Shown piece after piece: positions 20,411 to 32,600 of a DNA stretch of 64,000 bases. The DNA comes from Alviniconcha marisindica (Eukaryota; Mollusca; Gastropoda; Provannidae). The translations under genes were made by a program, and so were the position numbers. The stretch covers positions 485,001-549,000 of the forward strand of contig JABMCL010002025.1 in NCBI GenBank assembly GCA_018857735.1. Direction: 5' to 3'. Under the pieces are notes generated by a model that saw nothing but the letters and a program-made list of their open reading frames with translations, was not told where the DNA came from and searched no databases. Every line of letters starts with the position of its first letter. Position 1 is the stretch's first letter.

Positions 20411-23242
20411 TAAAAACTCCGGCACGTGAAGAAAAAGAAGGAAAAAAAAGCGCTGCGAGAAATAATAAATAAAATAACAAAACTGCAGTTTTTGTTTTGC
20501 TTTGTGTTTCGCTGGAATCGAAGAGGCTAGTTCCTTTAAACGACAGTATGAACCCAAAGCTAGACTGGACGTTACCTTTTTTTCTACCAGTATGAACTGC
20601 AAGGGTAATATCGACCTCCAAGCATATCTGTAGGTCCATCATCAGTCCAAGGACTGAGGAGGTGGGAAATTGCTATTTTGGATCACGAATATCCCAGGCT
20701 AGACATACGATCACTGATCGAACAGGTTCACATCGAGCGAATGAAGCCAATATTTGCAACACAAGTGAGTTTGATTACACTGATGTAAAAGGAGATTTGT
20801 CAGTACACAGTACGATAGACTGCATCAGCACTGATGAAGTCAGTGCGCTACAAACCAATAATGATGACAAAAGGTCCGATATAATTATACCGGCACATCG
20901 ACTACCCCCCCCCCCCCCCCCCCCCCCCAATCATCAGCACTGAGGAAGCGTGCACGTTATTACTGACTGGGAAACTAGATTTAGGCGAAACATCAATGGC
21001 GCAGCAAACGTCAGCTGAAAAACACAAAATGTGCTCAAACTCGCTGTTGTTGCAAATTTTGGCTTTATTTTCTTATGTCTGTTTGGATGATTCTTATTTT
21101 ATTTGTGACTCAAAATGACGTTTAAAATGTCTCAGGAATTTCCGACCGCCTCCTTTATTAAGGATTATTTTGCTAGAACTCCAGCTTTCACTACGCCCGC
21201 AGAATGCTTGTCGAAACGACCTGCTGAACAGCAGGAAAAGTACGGAGGGAGTTAGATTTTGGAATAGTCCAACCAGAGGGGTGTGCTATTCGTGACTATA
21301 TAAGCGGAAAAGTCATTCTCCGAGTTAAAATTAGATTACCCAAAAAATATTAGTACATTTCACCACTTACATATGTACATATAGCAACTGTGATAAAAAT
21401 CAACATAAAATGTGCAACATGTTTGTCCATGTAGAGTGTAACAAGAACCTACACCCCTTGAAATAGTAGCTTCTGGTATGTGCGTTCGGGTAACCACGTG
21501 ATCTGATGTCGCCATTTTGCTTACAATGAATGATGATGTGTGTGGTTCAAACAGCGAGGAAAAGCAACATTAGTCGGATTTTTAGAGGAGTTTAAATTAT
21601 GACTCTATCTAATTTCTTCATTAACCGAGCTGTTTAGAGTACAATACCTCTTTCAGTTCTCGGTTTTCATCCCTAAATCGTCAGCCAAAATCCCTTGTTC
21701 GAGCCCGACCCCTCATACGCCCATGCGGGCAAAGGCTTGAAAGGCAAAGGCTTGGAAAAGGGAAAGCGATGTTTTTTGACGGACACATGCACATCTTTGC
21801 ATCGCCAGTACGCCGAGGCTCGTAAAATATATAGCCTTATCCTTTTAGAAACTCGGAAGGACGAGTAAAAACTCGATGAAAGGTAACGACAATTGTGCAT
21901 AAATTATGCTAATCAGTAACCCTCCAGGCAACCGTGTGTGTAGGTCTGTGTGTAGTCTTTGTGCTTTCTGTCTTGCCCACCCATCCTTCACACTTCGATC
22001 ACTTACGGGGGATAGGGTTAAGCGGCAACCATCTTCAAAGTTACGCTTAGAAGTACTAATTGTTGCCCGGAAATGGGCCATTTGGCCAGTGGAGTGACGC
22101 TTTTTACTCACCTGCAGGACGATTATCGAGCAGACGATTGCTTGACCTACATTTCCTGATCCCCATGTTCTCCATTTCCACTCATATTTCTGATTTTACT
22201 TCATAATTCCTTTCTCTGACAATGTGTGACATTTCAGCCCTCCATTTTTACCCCGTACGAGAATGGATGATGGAGTGAGTTCAGAGCAGAGCATTTTGAT
22301 AGCATATTTTTTTGCTCAACGGGAAGTCTAAGGTGGACACGCGCAATGATACATGTGTTAGAAAACGTGGCCTGATCTGGAAAACTGTGCAAAGTTTCGG
22401 GACAGACAATTGTTGTTTTGACCCCACTTTGCCCTCAAGTTAGAAAAAAATATTTAAAACACCAACAACAACAAAACAAAGTTTCATGAAGGGAGGTAGA
22501 CCATATCAAAGGTTAGGTCATGTGTTGGGGGATGACGTATGACACGTTTTTTGTGTGTGTACATTTATACACATATAGTTCACGAGCTGAAGGCTCGTAC
22601 TGCTGCCGAAAAACTTAAGATGTGTTATAGAAATTGTTACGTTCACGGCTAGAGTATATTTTTTAACTACAGAAGTACATTTGACTATGGAAATTAGTAA
22701 GACCCGACTTAAAACCTTTTCCTTTCATGACGTAACGTCGGAAAGTTGCGCGTGCGTTATCGCGGAAGGTCAATAGATCTGAAGTACATTTTAAACGTGT
22801 GTGCACCAGAAACTGGAACAGAATAATAGAAATTGTATTTTGATCACATCTGGATGACAACAACACCCCCCCTCCCCCCCCCCCCCCCCAGCTGTATTTA
22901 AAGAAAAGAGGGGGGGGGGGGATAAAATAACCAGGATCAGAATTAGTGAAAACAGAAAAATGGTAAAGAGTGATCAAAAGTGAAACTTTAAGAAAAACAA
23001 AACAAACGCAAAAAAAAACAAAAAAAACATTGCTGGCCATGTTGGTATGTCTTTTCAGTTCATAGAGGTTGATTACATAATACAAATGTTGGAAGACAAA
23101 AAAAAAAAAAAAACATTTTTTCTCATGTGTATGTTTGCACATGATTTCAGAGTGCGTGTATGACTACAAAGTAATAAAAAGGAAAAGTAGTGTCTGAGCA
23201 TGATTTTATTTTTATTTTTTAATGTGGCATACAAAGACTTAT
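20411..23242. other. Spacer, no gene recognised; possible promoter-like patch near 21490-21525
   Basis: Mostly unique sequence with homopolymer runs: C at about 20906-20928, C at 22877-22889, G at 22911-22921. At about 21495-21522 a CACGTGATC E-box is followed by GCCATTTTG, which fits the YY1 consensus. It lies upstream and on the same strand as ZC3H4, so it could be that gene's promoter, but no splice link to the coding start can be demonstrated. Confidence 0.3.
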
Positions 23243-23687
23243 TGTTGATCGCTTTTATATAGCGCTTTTGAGCAGACTCACTGCACTGATGTTGCATGTG
23301 ATTCTGAATGAGTGATTGTATACTGTTATAGAGCGTTAAAAAAAAAATATCCTCCAGTGGTGTGCTTATAGAACTCTTTGGTTGATGCATGGCTGGGGCC
23401 CTGTGAAACTGCTGCCGTTCGTGCATATTCTGTGTACACCATACAACAGTTCATCAGTTGACAGTGTCACTTAATTAAAACCTGCCACCTGCACTTTTAG
23501 CAGAATGACCAGGATCTTTTACGTGCTTTTGTGGTAATGGGGGTGGAACAGATGGCAACATAAAAGTCAGCACAGAAAGTTGACCCTGGAGAATAAAATT
23601 CTTCTGCCACTCCTGCGTGGATGTGAACCAGGGACCTTTTGATCATGAGTCCAGTGCTCTAACCACTGAACTATCCCCGCTCCCCAC
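23243..23687 (-). repeat. tRNA-derived SINE, family A (copy 2, near full length)
   Basis: Read on the minus strand it runs from a tRNA-like head (GGGGATAGTTCAGTGGTTAG) through TTTACGTGC-type body sequence to the ATATAAAAGCGATCAACAAT tail. It is the most complete uninterrupted family A copy in the window. Confidence 0.8.
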
Positions 23688-26596
23688 TGTAGCTTAATAT
23701 CACTTGTCAGACAGCAAAATGATCGGATTGAGAGGAGTGTGTGGCTACTTGCAACAAGTCAGTAGGCCAGTAAAAATTGCAGATGTGCAGCACTTGATTT
23801 TCTGATGATTCCTAATATCCTATTTCAGGACCCCCCGCACCCCCCAACCCAATCCCCCCCCCCCCCCCCCCCCTCCCCTTCCTCTGAAGACTTGTGAAAA
23901 GACACGGCTACCAGCTATTTTTGAAACTAAGAATAAGAAATCTGTCATTTGTTAATTTATAAATTTGTCACTATTTATATCATCATTATTAGTGGCCGTG
24001 AGTGTGAGTGGAGAAAGCAGGTGACCATGGCATGACCAGACAGTTGGTAAGATCTTACTCAGTGTGCTTAGTCGCACCCCTGGCACTTGTAAATTCTTCT
24101 GTAAACTCTTCAATATTTGTATTGTTTGGCATTAGATGCCCACAGGCAGAGTGACAGTGAGAACACACAACAGTTGAAGAGTGGAGATCGGAGGTAAAAT
24201 TCTAAAAATGAAAGCAGACACAGTAAAGTTTCCTGATCATATCCAGCCTGACGTTAACAAATTAAACAAAACTGTGTATTTAGTTGAGTAGGCCATTTTA
24301 TTTGAATGCTGTATTTAAATTCGCATATATGGGTATAAAATACTTCCCATGAATTTTTATATTCTTAAACTGTTATTTGTTTATTACCAGCCATGCACAG
24401 AAAAGAGTATGTTAAATGATAGTGTTATTTATCACCAGCCATGCTCAGAAAAGAGTATGTTAAATGATAGTACTTTTAGTATTAGTTGGGGGTGGGGGGT
24501 ACTAGTACTGTTGTAGTAGTATGTTTGGTTTGAGCTGTGATTAAGGCAGTTTTTCCTGCACAGGAAACTTGGAAGTTCCCCCGTCCACACGAAAAGAAAG
24601 CATTGAGGTACTGTTTGTAAAACTACACAGTCTAATCGATAAGCTTTCAATTAAACCCACCTATCCCCCACCTGCACCACCGGTGAGAATTAAGTGGATG
24701 GCTGAGACAGGAAGGAAAGAAGTGAGAAAAATGGAGAGAAAACAAGACAAACAAAAAACTCAGGGGGGGGTATTTTGAGGTATTGATTTTTCAACAGATT
24801 ATTTGCTTAAAAATAAAAGGTGTATTAAGGAACATTTTAGGCAGAGAGTTAAAACAATTGATTATGGAAAAGTGAAGCTTTCTGTTAATTTGTTCAGTGA
24901 TACTGGATGCTTATTGAAAATTGCCCCTCCCCCCCCAAAAAAAAGAAGAAGTTGGGTAGACATTTGGTGATGTGTACCATTACTCACAGAACCTATGCTC
25001 TGAATCAATACAAAATGGACGGGAAATTAAAAAAAAACCGATTCACCGTTTTCAGTTTGCTGTCTTCCGCCTGCTGGTTAGACGTAAATGTTTGAGAAGG
25101 TTGGTTTCTTTGAGTAATAGCACTAACACTGTGTCCTATTTTGAGGAGGCTAATTCCTTTGATCGATACTCTGTCCTCTTCTTACCTTCATTTTTTTCTT
25201 TTCTTTTCATATAAACTAACATTGTAAATGTAACAAAGGATCATCTGCAACGGAAAATGTTACTGTTTAAACAAAAGATGCTTTGAGTTTCGCACATTTG
25301 GTTAGTTGCAAGGTATTTAATGCTGTGAAACAAAATTCCTCAGGATATATATAATAAGAAAAAGTTGGATTTACCAGTTATACTCGTGTCAGTTTATATT
25401 TTTAGAGAACCTGAAGACAAAAATTAGTGATCTGGGAAGGCAAGTCTTGAAATGTTCCTAGCGGTAGCACTGTGGCAGTAGGCAAAGCATGCTAAGCTAT
25501 GCTCTGACCTGCCCCAGGCTTAAAACAACAGAAGAGCAAACTGTCATGAATATAATGAGCTCTGGAATCCCATCAGACATTCAGAGGGAACATGATTAAT
25601 TTGTTCACCTGCAGTACTCCACTGATGGACGGTGTAATGTTGTAACTTGAGAAACTTTCCTGAATTTTTTTGTAGAATCTGTAACTTGCCAAGGTGAGTT
25701 GTTTCAAAAACAAAAAACAGAAGAAGAAAAAATTATGCCAGTGTTCACACGCATACATCTTTTTTTTCTCTTTTTTTTGGGGGGGGGGGGGGGGGAATTA
25801 TGAATAAATACAGATAATTGTCAAAAATGAGCAATTAGCTTGTATGTAAAAGGGTAAACTGGATTTGTTTTAATTATTACTACTTTTATATTATATATAA
25901 TAAAGCAGGCAGATGTTAAGGTGAAAAATGACTTGTCAGGAAAGAATTCTTGATGACAAACTGCACTGCTGAGAAAGAGTGACTGGCTAAAAAAGAAGAA
26001 AAGAATGGATAAACGTGAGGGAAGAGGACTTTGCAGCTGATGGCTCATGAAACGGCAGTTGGTGACTGCTGATTGAGAATTGTGACCTTTCTGTAATCAT
26101 TTCCACCTTACGAGAATTGTGACCTTTCTGTAATCATTTTCGCCTCATGTGATGCCTCCATCATTACTTCATGGTACTAGCAAGCAATGAAGTTGTATGA
26201 ATTTAACTGGCAACGAAACCAGAACTCGTTACCCAGGGGAGTTTCACCTGGAGGTCCTTTTTAAAGTGAGTGTTGAAAGAGTGAGAAGGCAGCTGTGCTG
26301 AGTTAGGCTATGGCAACAGCTGGGGCAGCCCTAAAGGATCAATACCGTAGCTATACTGCTGCTATAGATTATTAGTTACTGCCGCTTTATTTGGGAACCA
26401 TTACACTCGCTGCCATTTGCTTTGCTCTGTGTCTTACAGTCTTGGCTGATTTCTGATATTTTTTCTCTCTGATATTTTATCTTCTGGTTGTGTTTGTCTT
26501 GTTTTAAAAGAGTGTATGTATGTGTTGTGTGTGACACTGTGTGTCTTGTTTGCTTTATGTGTGTATGTATGTATGTGTGTGCTGCTGATAGTTTTA

Positions 26597-26598
<2 letters not shown>
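23688..26598. other. Spacer, no gene seen
   Basis: Contains a poly-C run near 23855-23872, a short duplication (CCAGCCATGC-CAGAAAAGAGTATG at 24390 and 24435), a poly-G run near 25779-25795 and a 30-bp duplication (GAGAATTGTGACCTTTCTGT at 26075 and 26112). No conserved protein-coding segment was recognised. Confidence 0.5.

Positions 26599-26673
<75 letters not shown>
26599..26673. repeat. (CT)n microsatellite
   Basis: About 37 uninterrupted CT units. The serine/leucine and arginine/glutamate open frames across it are artefacts. Confidence 0.97.
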
Positions 26674-26675
<2 letters not shown>

Positions 26676-27430
26676 GCCTGTAAATACCTGTACAAATTGT
26701 GTTGTGGAATCTTGCACTTTTATATAATTTGCAATTGCATACATCCTTACCACTATTCCAACTTCAGCACCAACTCCCCTCCCATTCCTGTTGCCCCCCC
26801 CCCCCCCCCCCCCCCCCCACCCCCCACCTCCACCATGCACTCTCTTCAGACACTGCTAAGCTAGTGATGACTACATCTTTTAAAGTTGTAGTATACTTTG
26901 TGGGGAAAGTGTGTGTGTGTGTGTGTGGGGGGGGGGGTATTGATAGAAAGGGTACTTTTCACTTCCAGCTGTTTGCTGGTGCATAGCATAGTGTACTGTG
27001 GTGCATAGCATGTTGTCTCCTTCCCAAGTATGAAACTGCATCGTGCTGGTCACAAAACCGAGTCAGATTTATTAGTAAATAAAAATGTTACTGGAACATG
27101 AGGGGGGGGGGGGGGGGGGGGGGGCATCATTTGGCACAACCAGTTCACTGAAAAATAAATTTGGAAATAGGGGACAACCTGCAAAATTGTATTCCAAGCA
27201 GCTCTGGGTACAGGTCTGTGCAGGGTTGAAATGGCACGGAAGTAATGTTTTATTCCTTTAGTTTTGACCTTCCCACAACTGTGCTGTTTTATTCCAAACT
27301 AAACATCAACATGGGTGTTGATTGGTCTACAGGGGCTAGGTAGCAAAGGGGAAATAGCAGTGAACTAGCATCTTGATTGGTCTATGCCTATGGGTCCTGC
27401 TTAACACTGGTCTGTGCAGGGGTGATGTTT
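26674..27430. other. Spacer with C and G homopolymer runs, no gene seen
   Basis: Holds a C run at about 26797-26818, a TG-plus-G tract at 26910-26938 and a G run of about 23 at 27102-27124. Otherwise unremarkable. Confidence 0.5.
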
Positions 27431-27439
27431 ATGAACTGC

Positions 27440-28020
27440 CATGGTGAGTTGGTTCTGGGGTCAGGTAGCAGTGAACTTGTTACCTGATTGGTCCGTAGGT
27501 GGGTAAAATAGCAACGAATGCCCTGATTGGTTGCTACATTGATAGGCCTGTACAGGGGTGATATATTTATTCATACACTGTCGTGGTACGTGGTGAGTCT
27601 GTGCAGGGGTCAGGTAGCGATGAACTTGTTACCTGATTGGTCCGTAGGGGGGTAAAATAGCATCGAATGCCCTGATCGGTTGCTACATTAATAGGCGTGT
27701 ACAGGGGTGATATATTTATTCATACACTGTAATGATGAGTCTATACAGGGGTCAGGTAATAGTGAACTTGTTACCTGATTGGTCCATAGGTGGGTAAAAT
27801 AGCAACGGATGCCCTGATTGGTTGGTACATTAATAGGTGATTGGTTGCTACGTTGATAGGCCTGTACAGGGGTGATATATTTATTCATACACTGCCATGG
27901 TGAGTCTGTACATGGGTCAGGTAGCAGTGAACTTGTTACCTGATTGGTCTGTAGGCGGGTACAATAGCAACGAAAGCCCTGATTGGTCGCTATGTTGATA
28001 GGCCTGTACAGGGGTGAGGT
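27440..28020. repeat. About 150-bp tandem repeat, four copies, upstream of ZC3H4
   Basis: Copies carry GAACTTGTTACCTGATTGGT, GGGTAAAATAGCAACGAATG, CCCTGATTGGTTGCTAC and GGGGTGATATATTTATTCAT. ATTGGT (inverted-CCAAT-like) and the CTGTACAGGGGTGA core link it to the 45-bp array that follows. Confidence 0.85.
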
Positions 28021-28169
28021 AGCAGTGGACCATACGTTGGTAAGATAGCAGTGAACTCAACTGATGTCCCGACTGGCCTGCACACAGATGAAATGGCAAT
28101 GAACTAGTGGTCTGTACAGGGATGAGATGGCAATGAACAACAGGTAGAATAGCATCCTGATTGAAAGAC

Positions 28170-28380
28170 ATAAAATTATAAGGTTCAAAATAACACTGTT
28201 TATTAGGACAAAACATGGGAATTTACGGGGTAATCCCCTTTATCAAGCTACAAAATGACACTTAAACAACAATGAAACAGTGAAAAACAATGCAAAATGA
28301 GTTGGAGAGCTAATCCACTTATCATGGGGGGGGGGGGGGGGGGGGGGGGGATGTCCAGTGCTTGGAAGAAGGCTAGCATT
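28170..28380 (+). repeat. Interspersed repeat, family D (copy 1)
   Basis: Segments GTTCAAAATAACACTGTTTA, TTAGGACAAAACA, GGGGTAATCCCCTTTATCAA, GAGAGCTAATCC and GTCCAGT-CTTGGAAGAA are shared in the same order with 55630-55830. A G run of about 25 interrupts this copy at 28326-28350. Confidence 0.75.
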
Positions 28381-28489
28381 CTTGTTTCAGATTTTAGCAT
28401 CCTGGTGTCTATACAGAGTGAGATGCACTGGTGTCTTGATTTCAGTGATTAGTCTGTGCAAGTGTAACAGTGAACTATTGTCTTGATAG

Positions 28490-29135
28490 GTCTATATGTA
28501 CAGGGGTGGACATCAGTGAACTAGCATCTTTATTGGTCTGTGCAGGGGTGAGATCGCAATTAACTGGTGTCTTAATAGGTCTGTGCAGGGGTGAGATAGC
28601 AGTTAGTGTCCTGGTTGGTCTGTGCAGGGGTGAGATAGCAATGAACATAGTGTCCTGGTTGGTCTGTCTGTACAGGGGTGAGATAGCAATGAACATAGTG
28701 TCCTGGTTGGTCTGTCTGTACAGGGGTGAGATAGCAATAAACATAGTGTCCTGGTTGGTCTGTCTGTACAGGGGTGAGATAGCAATAAACATAGTGTCCT
28801 GGTTAGTCTGTACAGGGGTGAGATAGCAATGAACAGTGTCCTGGTTGGTCTGTCTGTACAGGGGTGAGATAGCAATGAACATAGCGTCCTGATTAGACTG
28901 TACAGGGGTGAGATGGCAATGAACACAGTGTCCTTGTTGGTCTGTACAGGGGTGAGAGCAATGAACATAGTGTCCTTGTTGGTCTGTACAGGGGTTAGAG
29001 CAATGAACATAGCGTCCTGGTTGGCCTGTACAGGGGTGAGATAGCAATGAACATAGCGTCCTGGCTGGTCTGTGCAGGGGTGAGATAGCAATGAACACGG
29101 TGTCCTGATTGGTCTGTGCAGGGGTGAGATAGCAG
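28490..29135. repeat. 45-bp minisatellite abutting the ZC3H4 coding start
   Basis: About 14 copies contain GTCTGTACAGGGGTGAGATA, GCAATGAACATAGTGTCCTG and GTTG. The last copy ends seven to ten bases before the first in-frame ATG of ZC3H4. It is therefore likely to be in the 5' UTR or the adjacent promoter or intron. Confidence 0.92.
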
Positions 29136-29141
29136 TGACCA

Positions 29142-29628
29142 ATGACAACTATGGACATGGAGGAAGCAACAGAACCACCGGGGACAGAAGTGGAGTTTGC
29201 AGAAAACGACACACAACCGCTGGCACAAGATGAAATCGCTGATGAAAGTGCACCAGCTTCTCAAGAAGTCGTGTCACCTGAGCATGATGGGACGGACCCA
29301 AACAGCAGCTTTGATAAAGGGTCGCCCAGTGAGCAACATCAGAAACGAAGTCGGTCACGGCGCAGTCACTCATCCAAGCGCAGCAGAAGTCATAAAAAGC
29401 GCCACAGTGGTAGGCACTCCAAGCGATCGTCACGCCAGGAGGTTGCATATGAAGAAGATTACCTTTTCTCACCACGAGGGGAAAGGGGGTACAGAAATGC
29501 CATGGCATCAGCAGAGAGAGATGCTGAAGATGGCGAGATTCTTGAAGATGGCGAGATAGCAAGCGATGACGGGGCCATGGTGGAGCCGTCAGGGGAGGTC
29601 ATCAGGTCCATGGAGGATGACGATGATG
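29142..29628 (+). CDS. zc3h4: ZC3H4 coding exon 1
   Basis: Encodes [14 protein letters not shown] onwards, an acidic region, then [20 protein letters not shown] and two [13 protein letters not shown] motifs (the DGEL/EEGEL region of ZC3H4). In-frame TGA at 29136 closes the frame upstream. The donor is GATG|GTAAGC, phase 1. Confidence 0.85.
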
Positions 29629-32600
29629 GTAAGCTCTGGCATACCATTAGTCAGGCAGGAATCGGTAATTTTATTGAAAACTTGCGCAAGTTGAGCTCAT
29701 GAAAGGAATTTGATGGTAAACGATGTCTCATTTTCAGTTCAAAATTTGTCACTGTGTCTACACTGCAGACAGTTTGGCAGTGATGCTTTTTTCTTGAAAC
29801 GTAGTTAATTGATTGAAGACCAGTTGTAGGTAATTCATTGCAAACTGGCGGCTGTAGTGTTGAAGTGACCTGCAGGCAACCTGTCATGATCTGCAGGTCA
29901 GAGGTCAGGATTACGTATCTCTGAAGTGTGAAATGAGCCATTTTTTCTTTTCTTTTTGTGTTGCCACAAGTTTTTGTCCGCCACAAGGATGTATACCTTA
30001 AAGCATCCTTTCAAGTCCTTTTGTTTCCCGGTCTTTCCCGGAAAATTTTCAGTTAATGGAACAACAGAATAGGAGTTGGTCTCCTGTGGGTTCTTTTGCA
30101 CTTGGCATTATTGTTAACACCTTTCAGAAAAATCCTGATCATATGCCACTGTTTCCATAAACCTGTAGGGCATCTAAGACCACCGATGAACTGTTTCCAT
30201 AAACGTGGAGGGCATCTAAGACCACCGATGAACTGTTTCCATAAACGTGTAGGGCGTCAAAGAGAGGGGTTGCGCTGATGCTTGATTTTGTCTCGGATGA
30301 TTGTCATGTCACTTGTTCATTGATGCCAGGTCCATCAGGGGGGAACTCTGACGGAGATGAGCCAATGGGAGAGCAGATAGACCAGCCAGCAGCCGACAAT
30401 GAAGAAGGAGAGAAAGCACCCAAACCTCCGAGGCCAAGGAGAGACAACAAGAGGAAGCGAAAGGACAAACGCACCCGAGAGATGGAAAAGGTGAGCTTTA
30501 TGAGTGTCCATGGGGCATTTTGTGTTGGTGCATTAGCCCCCTTGCATTTTCTTTGGGTCTGGTGTAAATTCTCTCTTACTTCACTCTCATGAGTGCATTT
30601 TACACTTTTGTTTATAAATAACTAGGAGATAAACCTAAATTTGTTGTTAGCCCTGATATAACACTGTGGTTGACTGGGTTCAAAGCACCAACTAACTAAC
30701 TAACAGTTTTGTGTGTGTGAGTGCAGGTATTCATGCACATGTGTTAAAATAATCAGGAGTAACTAAAAAAGCAAGAACTGGCAGTTTGATCAACAATTGT
30801 ACATTTACTGTAATACTTTATTCAGTGATTTCCTTTTTTCTGCTTTGATAGCGAAAGAAGCTTCGTCGTCCAGACTACTTTGACCACGACCGTGTAGATG
30901 AGGATGGAGGTGGGAGGTGGGCCCCATACCAAGGAGGTCCTGACAATGACGACTTCTACCACAGTCCCAGTAAACGCAGAGAGGCCCGCGACCTTTACTA
31001 CTACAATGGTGGCGACAGCCCCCCTGGACTCTACGACAGTCCTTCAGAAGATTCAGATGAGGAGTACGTTAAACTTTCTGTCTCTTCAAATGGGGCTAAT
31101 GGTCTGGTGTGAGCAATTAGCATAATTTCTGCACTACCAGGCACTGTTGGATACAGTGCATCCAAATGGGGCTCAAAAATGAAGAAATCCACAGATAAGG
31201 TGGATGGTGTTGTAGCCTACAAGCAAAACATGGAGACGAGTGTCACATGCAGAGAAAGTGCCATCATGCCATAATACAGGAAAGTGCAAACATTCAGAGA
31301 ATTTGCCATTCACAAAACTTTTGAACTGATTGGATCAGCGTACAGGGCATCATTTCTTAAGATGAACTGCACAGCAGATGGTAATCAGCTCCCCCAATTC
31401 TCAGCCGCATGATTTGGTAAAGATGTAAACACGTATTTGGTGACTGATTTATTTTCTGCAAAAGAAGATAATTATAATTGTAGGGTCAAACAGTGTAACA
31501 AAGAAATGGATCAACACACGTATGTATGGACAGGAAAGGAAACCCCTTCAATCTCAGTCCTGCTATTTGTTTACTTGATTGTATTAATGATGTTTGTTGC
31601 GTGTTTTTTCAGCCCGGCAAGTCAACCCAGTTTGACCAGCCTTGTGTCAGACGAGTTTCTGGATGCCAGTGTTGAAGCAAATGAGAAAGAAGTAGGTGGA
31701 CGTTGAAATATGCATGGGTATTGTAGGGGTGTGGGAACTGGCAGCTAACTGGCAAAATTCCTCAGTAGCTGGCTGCAGTAAAATCCCATCACTGCATGCA
31801 TCGTTCAGAATTTAGCCAGATGTTCTCCTTTTAAAGCCTGGTGTAGGTCAGAAAATAGCTGAGCATGCCAGGAATTTTTTCCTTGTCCTAATTTTGACCT
31901 TCCCGGTCCAGTCACAGTCATTTTTCTCAAGCCCTCTCCCAACTTTTAAACTGTCTTAGTTTTGACTCGCATTTTCCCACATGGGCCTACTGAACAAAAC
32001 AGGTCACCCTGCTCATAGCCACAAGCCATTTAAGCAGGTTACTGTGGTGAGTGCCTACGGAATATAAATAAGTGCCAAAGCATGTGTTGTGCATTGGTGG
32101 ATGGGTAGATGATTGGTTTTTAATGTTGTAACAGTGAACTACACAAACTTGTGATTTAGTGACTTGTGTTTGGAACTGGTCTACAAGATTTTTGAATGTG
32201 ATTTGTCCTGCGGTGTCGTTAAAATCCAAGAACTAACTGACCAACCCTTGTCCGATCTCTTTTCCAGCGATTGAAAGTGAAGGGCATGAAGATGCCACGA
32301 GAACGAAAGCGGATACGTGCAAAGCGCAGAGACGGTCGGCACTTTGACCCGCCCAAGAAGAAACTTGTTGAGATTCCAATGGCAGATCGTCCAGTGTGCA
32401 AGTTCTACAAGGATGGAAAGTGTGCCAAGGTACAAGAGACAACTATTTTACATTTTAAACACGTGCACACTCACATGGTGGCATTTTCTCAGACATTGCT
32501 TATGCCAAGATATGAAAAATTATGGGATTTTGTATTGATTTTGTATTGATCTGTCTCCCTGCATCTGTCCAGCCACAAGAAGTAAAATTATGATGTATAA

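Noticed and set aside
28490..29135. CRISPR-like array of regular repeats
   Set aside because: The units are contiguous tandem copies without unique spacers, in a eukaryotic genome next to an intron-containing gene.
28475..29212. 245-residue minus-strand frame with AISPLYRQTNQDT repeats
   Set aside because: It comes from the 45-bp minisatellite (15 codons per unit) and overlaps the ZC3H4 start on the opposite strand.
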